From: Hoylesella pleuritidis JCM 14110
Lineage (GTDB): Bacteria; Bacteroidota; Bacteroidia; Bacteroidales; Bacteroidaceae
Length of the DNA stretch: 64,000 nt
Direction: 5' to 3'
NCBI RefSeq assembly: GCF_000613725.1
Contig: NZ_BAJN01000008.1
Coordinates: 62,001-126,000, forward strand
Position numbers and translations under genes: made by a program. Shown here one piece after another: positions 18,422-28,744 of this stretch. Position 1 is the first letter of the stretch. Each line of letters opens with the position of its first letter. A model generated the notes under the pieces. It was not told where the DNA came from, did not search any database, and saw nothing but the letters and a program-made list of their open reading frames with translations.

Positions 18422-19753
18422 ATGAAGAAGCAAGGAACTCTACTAATCGTAGATGATAATCGGAATATCCTCACAACAGTGAAGATACTTCTCGAAAATG
18501 TGTTTGCGCGTATCGTCACAATTGCCAATCCTGACAATATTCTCACGAAACTACACGAAGAGCAACCTGATGTAGTATTGCTTGATATGAATTTCCGTAG
18601 CAGTATCAACAACGGCAATGAAGGGCTCTATTGGTTACGCAAAATCAAGCAGACAAGACCAGCTACACAAGTGGTACTTTTCACAGCCTACGCTGATATC
18701 GAACTGGCCGTAACAGGTATCAAGGAAGGTGCAACCGATTTTATTGTAAAACCTTTTGACAATGATAAACTAACGAAAACACTCACAGACGCTTATCGTA
18801 AGACAAAGAAAGAGCATATAAACGAAAGGCACGCCGAGCGTGAGATGTTTTGGGGCGAATCAACAGCAATGCGGCGTCTCAGGCTAATCGTGGAGAAAGT
18901 AGCAGCCACCGATGCCAACATCCTCATTACGGGCGAGAATGGTACAGGTAAGGAGGTATTAGCAAACGAGATTCATCAACTGTCGCATCGTGCCGGTAAG
19001 AAAATGATGCCCATTGATATGGGTACGATCACGGAGACATTATTTGAAAGTGAACTGTTCGGACACGTAAAAGGAGCTTTCACAGATGCCAAGGCAAATA
19101 AGATTGGGAAATTTGAACAGGCAGAGGGTAGTACCTTATTTTTAGATGAAATCGGTAATCTTAGTTATGGTTCACAAGCAAAACTACTCACAGCCTTACA
19201 GCATCGAAGTATTGTAAGAGTAGGTGGAAGCGAACAGATTCCGATCAACGTACGATTGCTCTGTGCAACCAATCGTAACTTACAGCAGATGGTCGATCAC
19301 GGTGAATTTCGTGAGGACCTACTCTATCGCATCAATACAATTCATCTGCATCTCCCACCACTGCGCGAACGGCGGGAAGACGTCATTCCTTTAGCTGAAA
19401 TGTTTCTCAAGCGTTATGCTGATTTGTACAATAAGGGCGAAATGACATTCGCCCCTATGACTGAAAATAAAATCCACAGCCTGTCGTGGTATGGCAACAT
19501 CCGAGAATTGCAACACGCTATTGAGAAAGCTGTTATTCTGAGTAATGGACAGATCATCCAAGAAAACGATATTGATGAGGTTATAAACCGAAAAGAAAAG
19601 CCATTGGGCGAGATACAGACTTTGGACGAGATGGAGCAGCGACTGATTGAAAAAACGATACGCGACTGTGAAGGAAACCTCTCACAAGTAGCATTCCAAC
19701 TAGGAATCTCCCGGCAAACACTGTACAACAAAATTAAAAGATACGGACTGTAA
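18422..19753 (+). CDS. Sigma-54-dependent response regulator (NtrC family)
   Basis: 443 residues. Receiver domain 1-125 with LLIVDDN, phospho-acceptor Asp in VVLLDMNF (near 59) and KPF near 117. AAA+ domain about 140-375: Walker A GENGTGKE, GAFTDA loop, Walker B STLFLDEIGNLS, arginine-finger region FREDLLYRIN and PPLRERREDV. The Fis-type helix-turn-helix NLSQVAFQLGISRQTLYNKI closes the protein. The sigma-54 contact loop is GAFTDA rather than GAFTGA. It lies divergent to the TolC-led export operon and 10 bases before its cognate kinase, so that operon is the likely target. Confidence 0.95.
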   Translation: MKKQGTLLIVDDNRNILTTVKILLENVFARIVTIANPDNILTKLHEEQPDVVLLDMNFRSSINNGNEGLYWLRKIKQTRPATQVVLFTAYADIELAVTGIKEGATDFIVKPFDNDKLTKTLTDAYRKTKKEHINERHAEREMFWGESTAMRRLRLIVEKVAATDANILITGENGTGKEVLANEIHQLSHRAGKKMMPIDMGTITETLFESELFGHVKGAFTDAKANKIGKFEQAEGSTLFLDEIGNLSYGSQAKLLTALQHRSIVRVGGSEQIPINVRLLCATNRNLQQMVDHGEFREDLLYRINTIHLHLPPLRERREDVIPLAEMFLKRYADLYNKGEMTFAPMTENKIHSLSWYGNIRELQHAIEKAVILSNGQIIQENDIDEVINRKEKPLGEIQTLDEMEQRLIEKTIRDCEGNLSQVAFQLGISRQTLYNKIKRYGL

Positions 19754-19763
19754 CAAACGATAT

Positions 19764-20894
19764 ATGACTTATATATTATTGTTTTCGTTGATCGCACTTA
19801 TCATTGCTTATATACGGCTCGCCAGGAAATACCATCGTACCATCCGTAAGGTGACATTCATTTTCGAGGCATTAGACAACGGAGATTATACTTTCCGTTT
19901 TCCCGAAAATGAACAGCATGGTTACGAGCGCGTTCTGAACACATCGCTCAATCACATTAAGACAATTTTACAACACGCACGCGATGAACAAATAGCTCGC
20001 GAGAAATATTTCGAACTGATTCTCAACTCGGTAGATACGGGTATCTTGGTTACTGACGAAGAGCGGGGCCTTGTACTTCGCAGCAATCAAGCCGCCCACG
20101 ACTTATTGCAAATGGAATCCGTGACGCATATCAACCGAATTAAAGAAAAGATGAAAGGGTTTTCCACACGTGAGACACACACTGTATTAAAAAACAAACG
20201 TGTACGCATTATCAGCTTCAGTGACATCAAAGGTGAATTAGCTAACCAAGAAATAGACAGTTGGGTGAAACTTATACGCGTACTCACTCACGAAATTATG
20301 AATACCGTCACACCGATCATCTCACTCAGTGATACGCTTCTGAAAAACTCCTTGGGCGAACAGCACAGCAGATTACAGGTAATCAATCGCACAAGCAAAG
20401 AACTCGTCCAATTTGTAGAGAATTATCGCAAATTCACCCGTATGCCCCCCCCCACACCTAAACTGTTTTATGTCAGAACATTCTTAGAACGTATGACCGA
20501 ATTCATCCGGCCTTTATCGAAAACCGATTGCAAAATCTGCATCGATGTTCAACCGCAAAACTTACTGGTCTATGCTGATGAAGGACTGATCAGTCGAGTA
20601 GTAAGCAATATCTTGAAAAATGCAACAGAAGCTGTCGGCGAAAACGGACGTATCACCCTTCGTGCTTATAGCAATGCTCAAGAATCCGTAGTCATTGACA
20701 TAACCAATAACGGACCTTTGATTCCCGATGAGATTGCCTCACATATCTTCATCCCGTTTTTCACAACCAAGCCCCAAGGCAGTGGCATCGGCCTTTCCGT
20801 TTCCCGCCAAATTATGCGCATCAGTAACGGGTCTATCCTTCTTCTCTCCGATAAAACAGCCCGACTTACCACATTTCGGCTGATATTTAATTGA
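19764..20894 (+). CDS. Sensor histidine kinase
   Basis: 376 residues. One N-terminal membrane helix (residues 3-20) and no obvious periplasmic sensor domain. A PAS-like region spans about 70-160 (FELILNSVDTGILVTDEERG), the H-box is RVLTHEIMNTVTPIISLSDT near 173, then an N-box ILKNATEAVGENG near 287 and G-box GSGIGLSVSRQIM near 345. The H-box and lack of a large sensor resemble NtrB/PAS kinases that read a membrane or cytoplasmic signal. It should phosphorylate the regulator encoded just upstream. Confidence 0.93.
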   Translation: MTYILLFSLIALIIAYIRLARKYHRTIRKVTFIFEALDNGDYTFRFPENEQHGYERVLNTSLNHIKTILQHARDEQIAREKYFELILNSVDTGILVTDEERGLVLRSNQAAHDLLQMESVTHINRIKEKMKGFSTRETHTVLKNKRVRIISFSDIKGELANQEIDSWVKLIRVLTHEIMNTVTPIISLSDTLLKNSLGEQHSRLQVINRTSKELVQFVENYRKFTRMPPPTPKLFYVRTFLERMTEFIRPLSKTDCKICIDVQPQNLLVYADEGLISRVVSNILKNATEAVGENGRITLRAYSNAQESVVIDITNNGPLIPDEIASHIFIPFFTTKPQGSGIGLSVSRQIMRISNGSILLLSDKTARLTTFRLIFN

Positions 20895-20927
20895 TTGTCA
20901 AGTATAAGAAACACATTTATACCCCAG

Positions 20928-21364
20928 TTCGAGATAAGAAAGTTGTTTTTCTGTCGGCGGAACAAACTTTTTCGTTTTTCGATTCTCAATCTGCGGAAAC
21001 CTATCGAAAAATACTTTTTATCTCTATTCCCATCTGGAATTGTTCATAAATCTTTATTTTTCTTCTGATTCCATTGGAAACAGCAGATAAATTCAAATAT
21101 ATTCACACTTCCTAAATGGAAAGAAGAAGTTTATTTATATTTATTTACACTTCACAATGGAAAGAAGAAATTCGTTTATATTTATTTGCATTTTACGATA
21201 GAAAGAGAGAATATATCTTATTTATTAATGCTTCCTTGTCGTCTTGAGAATATTTCTTTTTCTTTATTTTCTGATGGATTACGCCGCTTTCTCACAAAAA
21301 AATCTTCTCTTTCCATTCGCAGATAAATGATAGAGTCGCTTTTCAGTTACTTTCTTATCTCGAA
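20928..21364. repeat. Inverted repeat pair TTCGAGATAAGAAAGT
   Basis: A perfect 16-base inverted repeat (20928-20943 and 21349-21364) enclosing about 405 bases of AT-rich DNA with no gene. Flanking bases (CCAR on each outer side) also match. It resembles the shorter pair at 18141/18277. Confidence 0.6.
21106..21235. repeat. Imperfect tandem repeat, about 42 bases, three copies
   Basis: Units start near 21106, 21148 and 21189 with CACTTC...ATGGAAAGAAGAA...TTTATATTTATTT. A fourth degenerate unit may start at 21231 and another at 21062. AT-rich and non-coding, downstream of the histidine kinase. Confidence 0.6.
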
Positions 21365-21418
21365 TTGGCGTATTTATATTTTTACTTATATCGCTTTTAT
21401 CAAAATAAATTATATTTT

Positions 21419-21456
21419 AAAAGGCACCGATATACAATGATATATCAGTGCCTTTT
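21419..21456 (-). terminator. Terminator of the thioredoxin gene
   Basis: AAAAGGCAC-GATATA and TATATC-GTGCCTTTT form a stem of about 15 bp with one internal mismatch, flanked by A and T runs, 20 bases past the thioredoxin stop. Confidence 0.8.
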
Positions 21457-21478
21457 TGCTATATTGGTCTGTATCAAC

Positions 21479-21792
21479 TTACAACAGAGCCTTGAACTTC
21501 TCATCAAGAACATCCTTGCTGGTAGCGCCTACAAATTTATCAACCAATTCGCCGCCCTTAAAGAACAAAATAGTAGGAATATTCCGCACGCCGAACTGTG
21601 CTGCAACTTCATCATTCTCTTCAACATCGCACTTACCGACAACGATTTTCCCATCGTAATCATTAGCTAATTCAGAGATGATCGGCCCCACCATACGGCA
21701 CGGTCCGCACCAAGTTGCCCACAAATCCACTACTAATGCTTATCGCCTGTCCTGTAACTCTCGAAATTTTCAGTTGTAATCTTTACTTCCAT
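21479..21792 (-). CDS. trxA: Thioredoxin, frameshifted near the N-terminus
   Basis: The main frame gives WATWCGPCRMVGPI (active site WCGPC), FGVRNIPTILFFKGG (cis-Pro) and ends at 21479. Its only in-frame start (GTG at 21730) would drop the first beta strand. The ATG at 21792 begins MEVKITTENFESYRTGDKH and then meets TAG. Adding one T at about 21735 (CATT to CATTT) joins this to LVVDLWATWCGPC, giving a normal thioredoxin of about 104 residues. A base-calling error is the likely cause. It reduces protein disulfides in the cytoplasm. A TACTTTTG promoter lies upstream. Confidence 0.85.
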
Positions 21793-21825
21793 TGCTTCTT
21801 TCCTTATAATGATTAATATTCTTTG

Positions 21826-21857
21826 CAAAAGTAACTAATTATCCATATAACAGCAAG
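21826..21857 (-). promoter_or_regulatory. Promoter of thioredoxin gene
   Basis: Minus strand TACTTTTG (21833-21826) with CTTG (21857-21854) 20 bases upstream. It supports the ATG at 21792 as the true start. Confidence 0.65.
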
Positions 21858-21895
21858 GATTATGCCATTAAATATGATCCTATAACGCTGACATA

Positions 21896-24800
21896 TCAGT
21901 TGACGTAATAAGACATCTCGGGATTAGCTTCGATATAAGCCATAAACTTGTGTTTCAAACTGATAGGCCCCATTTTCGAGCGTAATAGAACATAACTATT
22001 GCTCGTCACATCGTTTATTTGGAAATACAATTGCGTACTTCCAGGACTATTGCGAAGCATTGTCGAAATATCATTCACCACAGTTTCATCAATAGACGTA
22101 CTATCCATCGTGATTGTAAACTTCTCGATTCGCTGGTCTTTAATTGTTTGGAGATACTGTATATCAGCTATTTTGAGATCATAGTAATTGCTGTCCCGAT
22201 ATTTTTGTACACATTTCGCAGTGATAAAAACAGTACTACCCTCGACAAGCATACCCTTCCATCGTCCCCATTCTTCACCGAAGAATGCAAGTTCTCCGGA
22301 GCCTTCGAAATCTTCAATGGTAACAAACCCACACGGCTTTCCGTTCTTAGTAAACTTAGATTTGGTACCGGTTACAATACCTCCGATAACAATCTGGTCT
22401 TTTTTTGACAATGACACTTTGTCATCTAACTCTATGCAATGTGTGTTGCACATCGCTCTAAGAACGATACCGAATTCATCTAACGGATGGGCCGACAAAT
22501 AGATCCCCACGAGATCACGTTCGCGATTCAGCGTTTCGATTGTACTCCAAGGATCGACTTGCGGTACTTGCGGCGTAGCTATCTCTATGGCGTCGGTCGA
22601 CCCGAACAGAGAGTTCTGTGCTTGGACCTGCTCTTGCTGATACAACTGTCCGTAACGGATGAGCGAATCGAGGAAGATGTCACCTTTCGCATTCGTTCCG
22701 AAGTAATTTTGTCGTTCTATCTTGAAACTGTCGAAGCCGCCACTGAGCGCCAAACTTTCAAACGCCTTGCGATTGACCGCACCGAGATTGACACGCTCCG
22801 CAAGATCGAACACACTTTTATAAGCCCCATTTTTTTCTCTCTCATCAATGATCGCTTGCGCTGCGGCATCCCCCATTCCTTTAACAGCAGCTAACCCAAA
22901 ACGGATGGCCCCGTGCGAATTGACACTGAATTTCTGCCGACTCTCATTGACATCAGGGCCGAGACATTCGATACCCATTGCCCGGCACTCGTCCATCAGC
23001 TTGGTGATCTCGGCAATATTAGCCAAATTTCGGCTCATCACCGCAGCCATATATTCTGCCGGATAATGTGCTTTGAGATAGGCGGTTTGATAAGCTACCC
23101 ACGAATAACACGTGGCGTGACTCTTGTTGAAAGCATAAGATGCAAACTTCTCCCAGTCTGTCCAAATCTTCTCTAACACTTGCGGACTATGTCCGTTACG
23201 CTTCCCGCCCTCGATAAATTTAGGTTTCATCGCATCGACTATAGCCTTTTTCTTCTTTCCCATAGCCTTTCGGAGAGCGTCGCTCTCACCTCTCGTGAAA
23301 CCGGCAAGCTGCCGTGAGAGGAGCATCACTTGCTCCTGATAAACGGTAATACCGTAAGTGTCTTTAAGATATTTCTCCATACACGGTATATCATAGGCTA
23401 TTTTAGCCGGATCTCGCTTACGAGCAATGAAGTCGGGAATATAATCCATAGGCCCCGGTCGATAGAGTGCATTCATCGCAATGAGATCTTCAAAGACCGT
23501 AGGATGCAATTCTCGCAGATACTTTTGCATTCCGGCAGATTCGAATTGGAATGTTCCGATGGTACGACCTTCACAATATAATTGGTAGGTAAGAGGATCG
23601 TCCATAGGAATTTTATCAAGATCTACCTCTATTCCGGTACTGATCTTGACATTCTCAACAGCTTCTTTCAGGATCGATAAGGTTTTCAGACCGAGAAAGT
23701 CCATCTTGATCAACCCCGTAGACTCGATGACATGTCCATCGTATTGCGTACAATGAAGTTTGTGTCCGGGATCGGACTTATCTTCAGCAACCGACACCGG
23801 AACCCAGTCGCTGATAGGATCACGACAGATAATGAATCCACAGGCGTGTATTCCCGTCCCTCTCACCGTTCCCTCCAACATCTTGGCATAAGTCATTGTA
23901 TTGCGAAGTCGGGTGTCATTGCTGGCTTCCGCCTCTCGAAGTTCCGGTATACTTTTGATTGCATTGGGCAAATTCATTTTCAATCCATCGGGGAGTTTGT
24001 CGGGAATTACCTTGCAAAGATGGTTTGCTACATCCAAAGGCAACTTCTCAACACGAGCTACATCCTTAATGGAATTCTTCGTTGCCATCGTTCCGAAAGT
24101 GATAATGTGGGCACAATTATCGTGTCCATACTTGTTTTCTACCCACTCTAAAACTCGCCCCCGACCGTCATCATCGAAGTCAGTATCGATATCCGGCAAT
24201 GAAATTCGATCCGGATTGAGGAATCGCTCAAACAGAAGATCATATTTAATCGGGTCAATCTTAGTAATACCTAAGCAGTAAGCGACCACTGATCCAGCCG
24301 CAGAACCACGTCCAGGACCTACCATTACATCAAGATGATCACGTGCCGAGTTGATGAAATCTTGCACAATAAGGAAGTAACCGGGAAATCCCATCGTCTT
24401 CATAATGTGCAATTCAAAGTTAATTCGTTCCTTAACTTCATCCGTAAGAGTCTCTCCGTAACATTTCCGAGCACCTTGATAAGCCAGCTCAGACAAGTAA
24501 TCGGCTTCGAATTTAATACGATAAAGTTTATCGATTCCACCTAATTTCCCTATTTTCTCCTCTCCTTCCTCACGAGGTAATTGGTTCTCACCGTTCTCAT
24601 CACTGGTAAATTCGTCGAAGAGCTGCTGCGGAGTGAATCGCTTCCGCCACTCTTCTTCGGTACCGAAAGTTTCCGGAATGGGGAAGAAAGGCATTATCGG
24701 CCCGTGTTCAATGTCATAAACCTCTACCTTATTTAATATCTCCAACGTATTAGCCATCGCTTCGGGAATATCCGAGAAAACTTCGTTCATTTCCTCACGA

Positions 24801-25602
24801 GTTTTAAACCACTCCTGCTTTGAGTATCTCATACGATTCGGGTCATCAAGATCCTTACCCGTAGAGATACACAACAAGTGGTCATGAGCTTCTGCATTCT
24901 CTTTATCTACGAAGTGAGCGTCATTAGTACAAACCAGTTTTATACCATACTCTTGCGCAAGTTCAATCATCACCCGATTAGCTTTCTGCTGCATTGGAAA
25001 GGCTTCTCGATTAGCAATGAGGTGCGGATCTTTCACCTCGTGACGCTGAAGCTCTAAATAATAATCCTCTCCGAATACACGATGATACCACTCTATAGCT
25101 TCGCGCGCGCCCTCAATATCATCCTTGATAATCTTTCGCGGCACCTCTCCCGCAATACAAGCCGAGCACACGATAAGTCCTTCGTGATATCGTTCAAGAT
25201 CTTCACGATCGGTACGAGGACGCATATAATAGCCATCTACCACGAACGCGAGACGAGTTTAATGAGGTTTTTATATCCTTGATAGTTCTTGGCAAGCACG
25301 ATTAGATGATAACCGCTCATATCGCCATTCTCTTTCACCTTGTCGATTTTACGGTGACGAGCCACATACATTTCACATCCGAAGATCGGCTTGAAAAGCT
25401 CTTTCCCCTCCTCTCGTCGTTTGCCATTAACCTTATTACAATAGTCAAAAAACTCTTTAATGCCGAACATATCGCCGTGATCTGTAATCGCCATACCTCG
25501 CATACCGTTATTCACAGCCTTGTCTACCAACCGAGGAATACTCGATTGGCCGTCTAAGATCGAATAATAAGTATGAACGTGCAGATGTACAAAGTCTTCC
25601 AT
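21896..25602 (-). CDS. dnaE: DNA polymerase III subunit alpha, frameshifted
   Basis: Frames 25602-25237 and 25243-21896 together encode about 1235 residues, the normal size of the replicative polymerase. The PHP domain begins FVHLHVHTYYSILDGQSSI; the polymerase core includes MVGPGRGSAAGSVVAYCLGI and LPDIDTDFDDDGRGRVLEW (catalytic Asp residues); RPGPMDYIPDFIARK, the helix-hairpin-helix and OB-fold regions follow. The break is at 25240-25242, where TCGTGGTAGAT lacks one G (TGG-GTA-GAT would read SRSWVDGYYMRPRTDRED). As the gene is essential, this is most likely a sequencing error. Confidence 0.93.
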
Positions 25603-25679
25603 CTCTCTAAATCCTGATTAAAATCGAGCTGTAAAGTTACTGCTTAAAGCCGAAATGACCAAAAGAAAGAAGGCAAAAA

Positions 25680-25710
25680 TTTGTAGAATCGACAAAAAAA
25701 ACTATCTTTG
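25680..25710 (+). promoter_or_regulatory. Promoter of psd-pssA operon
   Basis: TTTG (25680-25683), 19 bases, TATCTTTG (25703-25710). It rules out the frame-extended start at 25708 and supports the ATG at 25738. Confidence 0.85.
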
Positions 25711-25737
25711 CAGACAGTTTTACACATAGACGCTACT

Positions 25738-26430
25738 ATGGGCAATAAAATCAAGAAGCTGAAAAAGATACGAATCCATCGCGAAGGCACGTCAACACTC
25801 CTTTACGGAGGCATTGCTGTCGCTGTCATTGCCGCCCTTTCATGGTTCGTTTTCGACTCGAAGATTCCTTTCGGCGTATGTCTCGTGGTATTGGGAGCGG
25901 CCTATGCCATCGTCGTAAACTTTTATCAGTGCCCCATCAGATATTTCAGTGAAGATGAAACCGATAAGATCGTCGTAGCTCCGGCCGACGGTAAAGTCGT
26001 GGTTATTGAAGAAGTGGAAGAAAACACATACTTCCACGACAAACGGGTGATGGTATCTATTTTTATGAGTCTCTTCAATGTACACGCCAACTGGTTTCCT
26101 GTTGACGGTCGAGTCAAGTTCGTTCACCATCAGAACGGTAACTATCATAAAGCGTGGTTACCCAAAGCCAGTGAAGAAAATGAACACGCAGACATAATGA
26201 TCACTACTCCCGACGGTGTGGATATTCTCTGTCGACAGATCGCTGGAGCCGTAGCACGCCGCATCGTAACCTATGCCAAGGAAGGCGAAGAATGTTTCAT
26301 TGACGAGCATTTAGGCTTTATCAAACTCGGTTCGCGTGTAGACGTCTTCCTTCCACTTGGAACCCAGATATGTGTCAAGATGGGACAGAGCACTGTCGGC
26401 GACCAAACCGTAATCGCAAAACTGCAATGA
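25738..26430 (+). CDS. psd: Phosphatidylserine decarboxylase (short, PSD-A type)
   Basis: 230 residues. It converts phosphatidylserine to phosphatidylethanolamine at the membrane. Two N-terminal membrane segments (about 22-60), [30 protein letters not shown] and the self-cleavage site [13 protein letters not shown] (LGS, giving the pyruvoyl prosthetic group on Ser) are all present. The size and architecture match the short archaeal/Bacteroidota form. Its stop overlaps the pssA start (ATGA), so substrate production and use are translationally coupled. Confidence 0.95.
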   Translation: MGNKIKKLKKIRIHREGTSTLLYGGIAVAVIAALSWFVFDSKIPFGVCLVVLGAAYAIVVNFYQCPIRYFSEDETDKIVVAPADGKVVVIEEVEENTYFHDKRVMVSIFMSLFNVHANWFPVDGRVKFVHHQNGNYHKAWLPKASEENEHADIMITTPDGVDILCRQIAGAVARRIVTYAKEGEECFIDEHLGFIKLGSRVDVFLPLGTQICVKMGQSTVGDQTVIAKLQ

Positions 26431-27155
26431 TCAAGAGGCATATTCCCAATTCGCTCACGTGCTGCAACCTGATTTCAGGCTGCGTAGCTACTGCATTCGC
26501 TTTTGGAAGCAATCCGAAGACTGCTCTCTTGCTGATTGTCATTGGCGCAATATTCGACTTTTTCGACGGAATGAGCGCCCGACTACTGGGCGTTTCGTCA
26601 CCCATTGGCAAAGAACTCGACTCACTTGCCGACGTCGTTACATTCGGGGTGGCTCCTGCAACAATTGTTTTTTCAGAATTGTGTGTGCTTGATTATCCGG
26701 CATTATTAGAACCACTGTCCAAGATTCTGCCGTTTTTTGCTTTTGTGATGGCGGCATTCTCGGCACTGCGTTTAGCCAAATTCAATCTCGACACACGGCA
26801 AACCACCTCATTCATCGGCCTTCCCACACCAGCCAATGCACTCTTTTGGGGGGCTTTAATCGTAGGAGAAGCCGATCTGTTTGAGGCAAACCGCTGGGGA
26901 CTTCCTTTGCTCCTTATCCTCGTGTGTATCAGTAGCTGGCTGATGGTTTCAGAGATTCCGATGTTCGCATTAAAGTTCAAACACTGGGGATGGAAAGGTA
27001 ATGAGGTGCGTTACAGCTTCATTTTATTGTCTGTACTATTATTAATACTATTTTACATTACAGCCTTTGCTTTGATCATCATTTGTTACCTGCTAATTTC
27101 CCTATACGTAAATCGGAAACAACCGACCGTCGACCACGCACCTCAAGAACATTAA
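26427..27155 (+). CDS. pssA: CDP-diacylglycerol--serine O-phosphatidyltransferase
   Basis: 242 residues, polytopic membrane protein. The CDP-alcohol phosphotransferase motif DG-x2-AR-x8-G-x3-D-x3-D is seen in [20 protein letters not shown] followed by DSLADVV. It makes phosphatidylserine, the substrate of the preceding decarboxylase. The start at 26427 gives [18 protein letters not shown], standard for the family; upstream in-frame codons overlap psd and are unlikely. Hydrophobic helices follow to the C-terminus. Confidence 0.95.
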   Translation: MIKRHIPNSLTCCNLISGCVATAFAFGSNPKTALLLIVIGAIFDFFDGMSARLLGVSSPIGKELDSLADVVTFGVAPATIVFSELCVLDYPALLEPLSKILPFFAFVMAAFSALRLAKFNLDTRQTTSFIGLPTPANALFWGALIVGEADLFEANRWGLPLLLILVCISSWLMVSEIPMFALKFKHWGWKGNEVRYSFILLSVLLLILFYITAFALIIICYLLISLYVNRKQPTVDHAPQEH

Positions 27156-27165
27156 AATCGAATCG

Positions 27166-27444
27166 ATGGTAACTCTTCTCCATTTCATTTTGATAATGAT
27201 CCTTACTGCCGGTATCATCGGCGGTATTGCAATTTACATCATTTATACCCGCGTGAAGAATGCTTCACGCAACTTCCGCGCTCAATTCGGCGGCTCATCC
27301 AAGGGCCAACGGCGTCCCAAACAAACCCACACCGCCAACGGAGAAATCATCATAGACAATCGTACACAAAACGGAACCAGCCGTAAAATATTCTCAAAAA
27401 ATGAGGGAGAATATATCGACTTTAAAGAAGAAAAAAGTTCCTGA
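27166..27444 (+). CDS. DUF4834 family protein
   Basis: 92 residues: one N-terminal membrane helix (residues 5-27), then a polar tail ending in GEYIDFKEEKSS. The combination of an N-terminal helix, basic linker and C-terminal EYIDFKE is that of the Bacteroidota DUF4834 family, usually found right after the psd-pssA pair as here (10-base gap). The role is unknown; membrane location suggests a link to phospholipid synthesis. Confidence 0.8.
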   Translation: MVTLLHFILIMILTAGIIGGIAIYIIYTRVKNASRNFRAQFGGSSKGQRRPKQTHTANGEIIIDNRTQNGTSRKIFSKNEGEYIDFKEEKSS

Positions 27445-27498
27445 CATTTTATTATCTGTTCTTTACAGGTAATATCTCATCCTTTCATAAAATAAGAT

Positions 27499-27942
27499 CT
27501 ACTTCTTTACAAACTTAATAATCTCATAACCGGCTTTCAACAGATAGATTCCCGTATTCAGATTACTGATATCCAACTGGCAAGATACAGAGTTAACCAA
27601 GATACTCTGCGTAACCTTACCTTGTATGTCATACACGCACAGTAATTGTCCGGGGCTTGTTCCTTCAACATTAAGCACCTTACCGTGCAAGCCACATATT
27701 GACCTAATCTTAACTTTGTCCAAATCTATACCTGAAATCAAGTTCGCGATAGCCCTTGCCATCCAATCGCTCACAACGGTTTTATCATTCCAGGATAATG
27801 TAATCTTGTCTCCATCATAAGAAATTTCTGTTACAAATCGATCGGTAGAAGCACCGTCAATCCGTAATTCATCAGTTTTCTCTTCGGCTAAGCATATCGT
27901 CGTTCCCCAACAAAACGCCAAGAAAAGAATCAAAGTTCTCAT
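27499..27942 (-). CDS. Small secreted protein with T9SS type A-like sorting domain
   Basis: 147 residues. Signal peptide MRTLILFLAFCWGTTICLAE, a middle portion of about 65 residues, then a C-terminal domain with VYDIQGKVTQ, LDISNLNTGIYLLKAG and a basic end KFVKK. That order (GxYLLK... K-F-V-K) is the type IX secretion sorting signal. There is almost no passenger apart from the signal, so this may be a truncated or very small cargo. The gene stands alone with its own promoter at 27968-27975. Confidence 0.75.
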   Translation of the reverse strand: MRTLILFLAFCWGTTICLAEEKTDELRIDGASTDRFVTEISYDGDKITLSWNDKTVVSDWMARAIANLISGIDLDKVKIRSICGLHGKVLNVEGTSPGQLLCVYDIQGKVTQSILVNSVSCQLDISNLNTGIYLLKAGYEIIKFVKK

Positions 27943-27967
27943 ATTGAAATTCCAAGATTAAACGTTG

Positions 27968-27999
27968 CAAATATAATAATAATTTCTTTACCTTCCAAT
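27968..27999 (-). promoter_or_regulatory. Promoter of the small T9SS-sorted protein gene
   Basis: Minus strand TATATTTG (27975-27968) with a weak TTG-like -33 element about 20 bases upstream. Confidence 0.55.
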
Positions 28000-28115
28000 A
28001 AAATAATTACTTTTATTTCATTCGCCTTTTATGACAAGATGGCAAGAGTTGATTCTATCATCTTTTATTGCTTGGTGAGAAACAAAAGAATAGTCTCCCA
28101 TTTTTTCATTACATT

Positions 28116-28744
28116 CTATTTGGGAATAAGATCCTTACCCCACGATGGCTCAAAATTTGTCTTTTGTTCCTTGTCAAACAAGGATTTGATTTTCTGCAAA
28201 TCTTTTTCAGCGTTAAAATTCGTTCCTCCTGTAAACTTGTTCATCTGCTCATTGAAGAGGTAAAGCAGTAGTCGGGGACGGGGATTGGCTACATTTTGGT
28301 GGATGGCTCGTTGATAATTGCCGATTGCATCACTGTAATAGCGCATTCCGTTAACAGACGGATTCTGCACAATCAGTGCCGTGTCGTAGAAGCCTGCCAG
28401 CGTGTAGACTTCCGAGAGGTCTGCTCCGGCAAGATGTTCTGCCTTGTCTATGTTCTGTTTCGCATCTATCAGCAGGGCGCAGATGCCTTGTCATCGGGCC
28501 GCTGTATAGCATATTGAATTGCGAATAGGGCCTGATAGTAAATAGGAAGCCATTGTTCGGGATAGATTGTGGCAATACGCTTCAGCTCGGAGATGCCTTG
28601 CGTGACTGATTGAATGTCATTCGGCCGAATCTTTTGCAGCGAACTGCCCAGCAACCGATTCATCTCTGCTGTGGATTGGGCGCTAACCGGACTTGCCGTT
28701 AAGGCGAATGCGAACATGAAAAGATTAAAAATTAGCGATTTCAT
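28116..28744 (-). CDS. Secreted protein of unknown function, frameshifted
   Basis: Signal peptide LIFNLFMFAFALTASPVSAQ, then a largely helical protein. Frames 28744-28469 and 28575/28472-28116 join at 28475-28477 if one C is added to the run CCC (giving ASAPLLIDAKQNIDKAEHL), for about 209 residues. Motifs such as YPEQWLPIYYQALFAIQYA and NIDKAEHL suggest TPR-like helices, but I do not recognise the family. Its start overlaps the end of the TonB receptor gene by 20 bases, so it is probably co-translated with it. Confidence 0.7.

Larger units (their letters stand above)
20895..21418. other. Non-coding region after the histidine kinase
   Basis: About 520 bases, strongly AT-rich, holding the inverted repeat pair and the 42-base tandem repeat. 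No credible coding frame. Confidence 0.55.

Noticed and set aside
21479..21730. A separate 83-residue thioredoxin-like gene with GTG start
   Set aside because: It would lack the first beta strand; the missing part is present upstream in another frame and joins with one added T.
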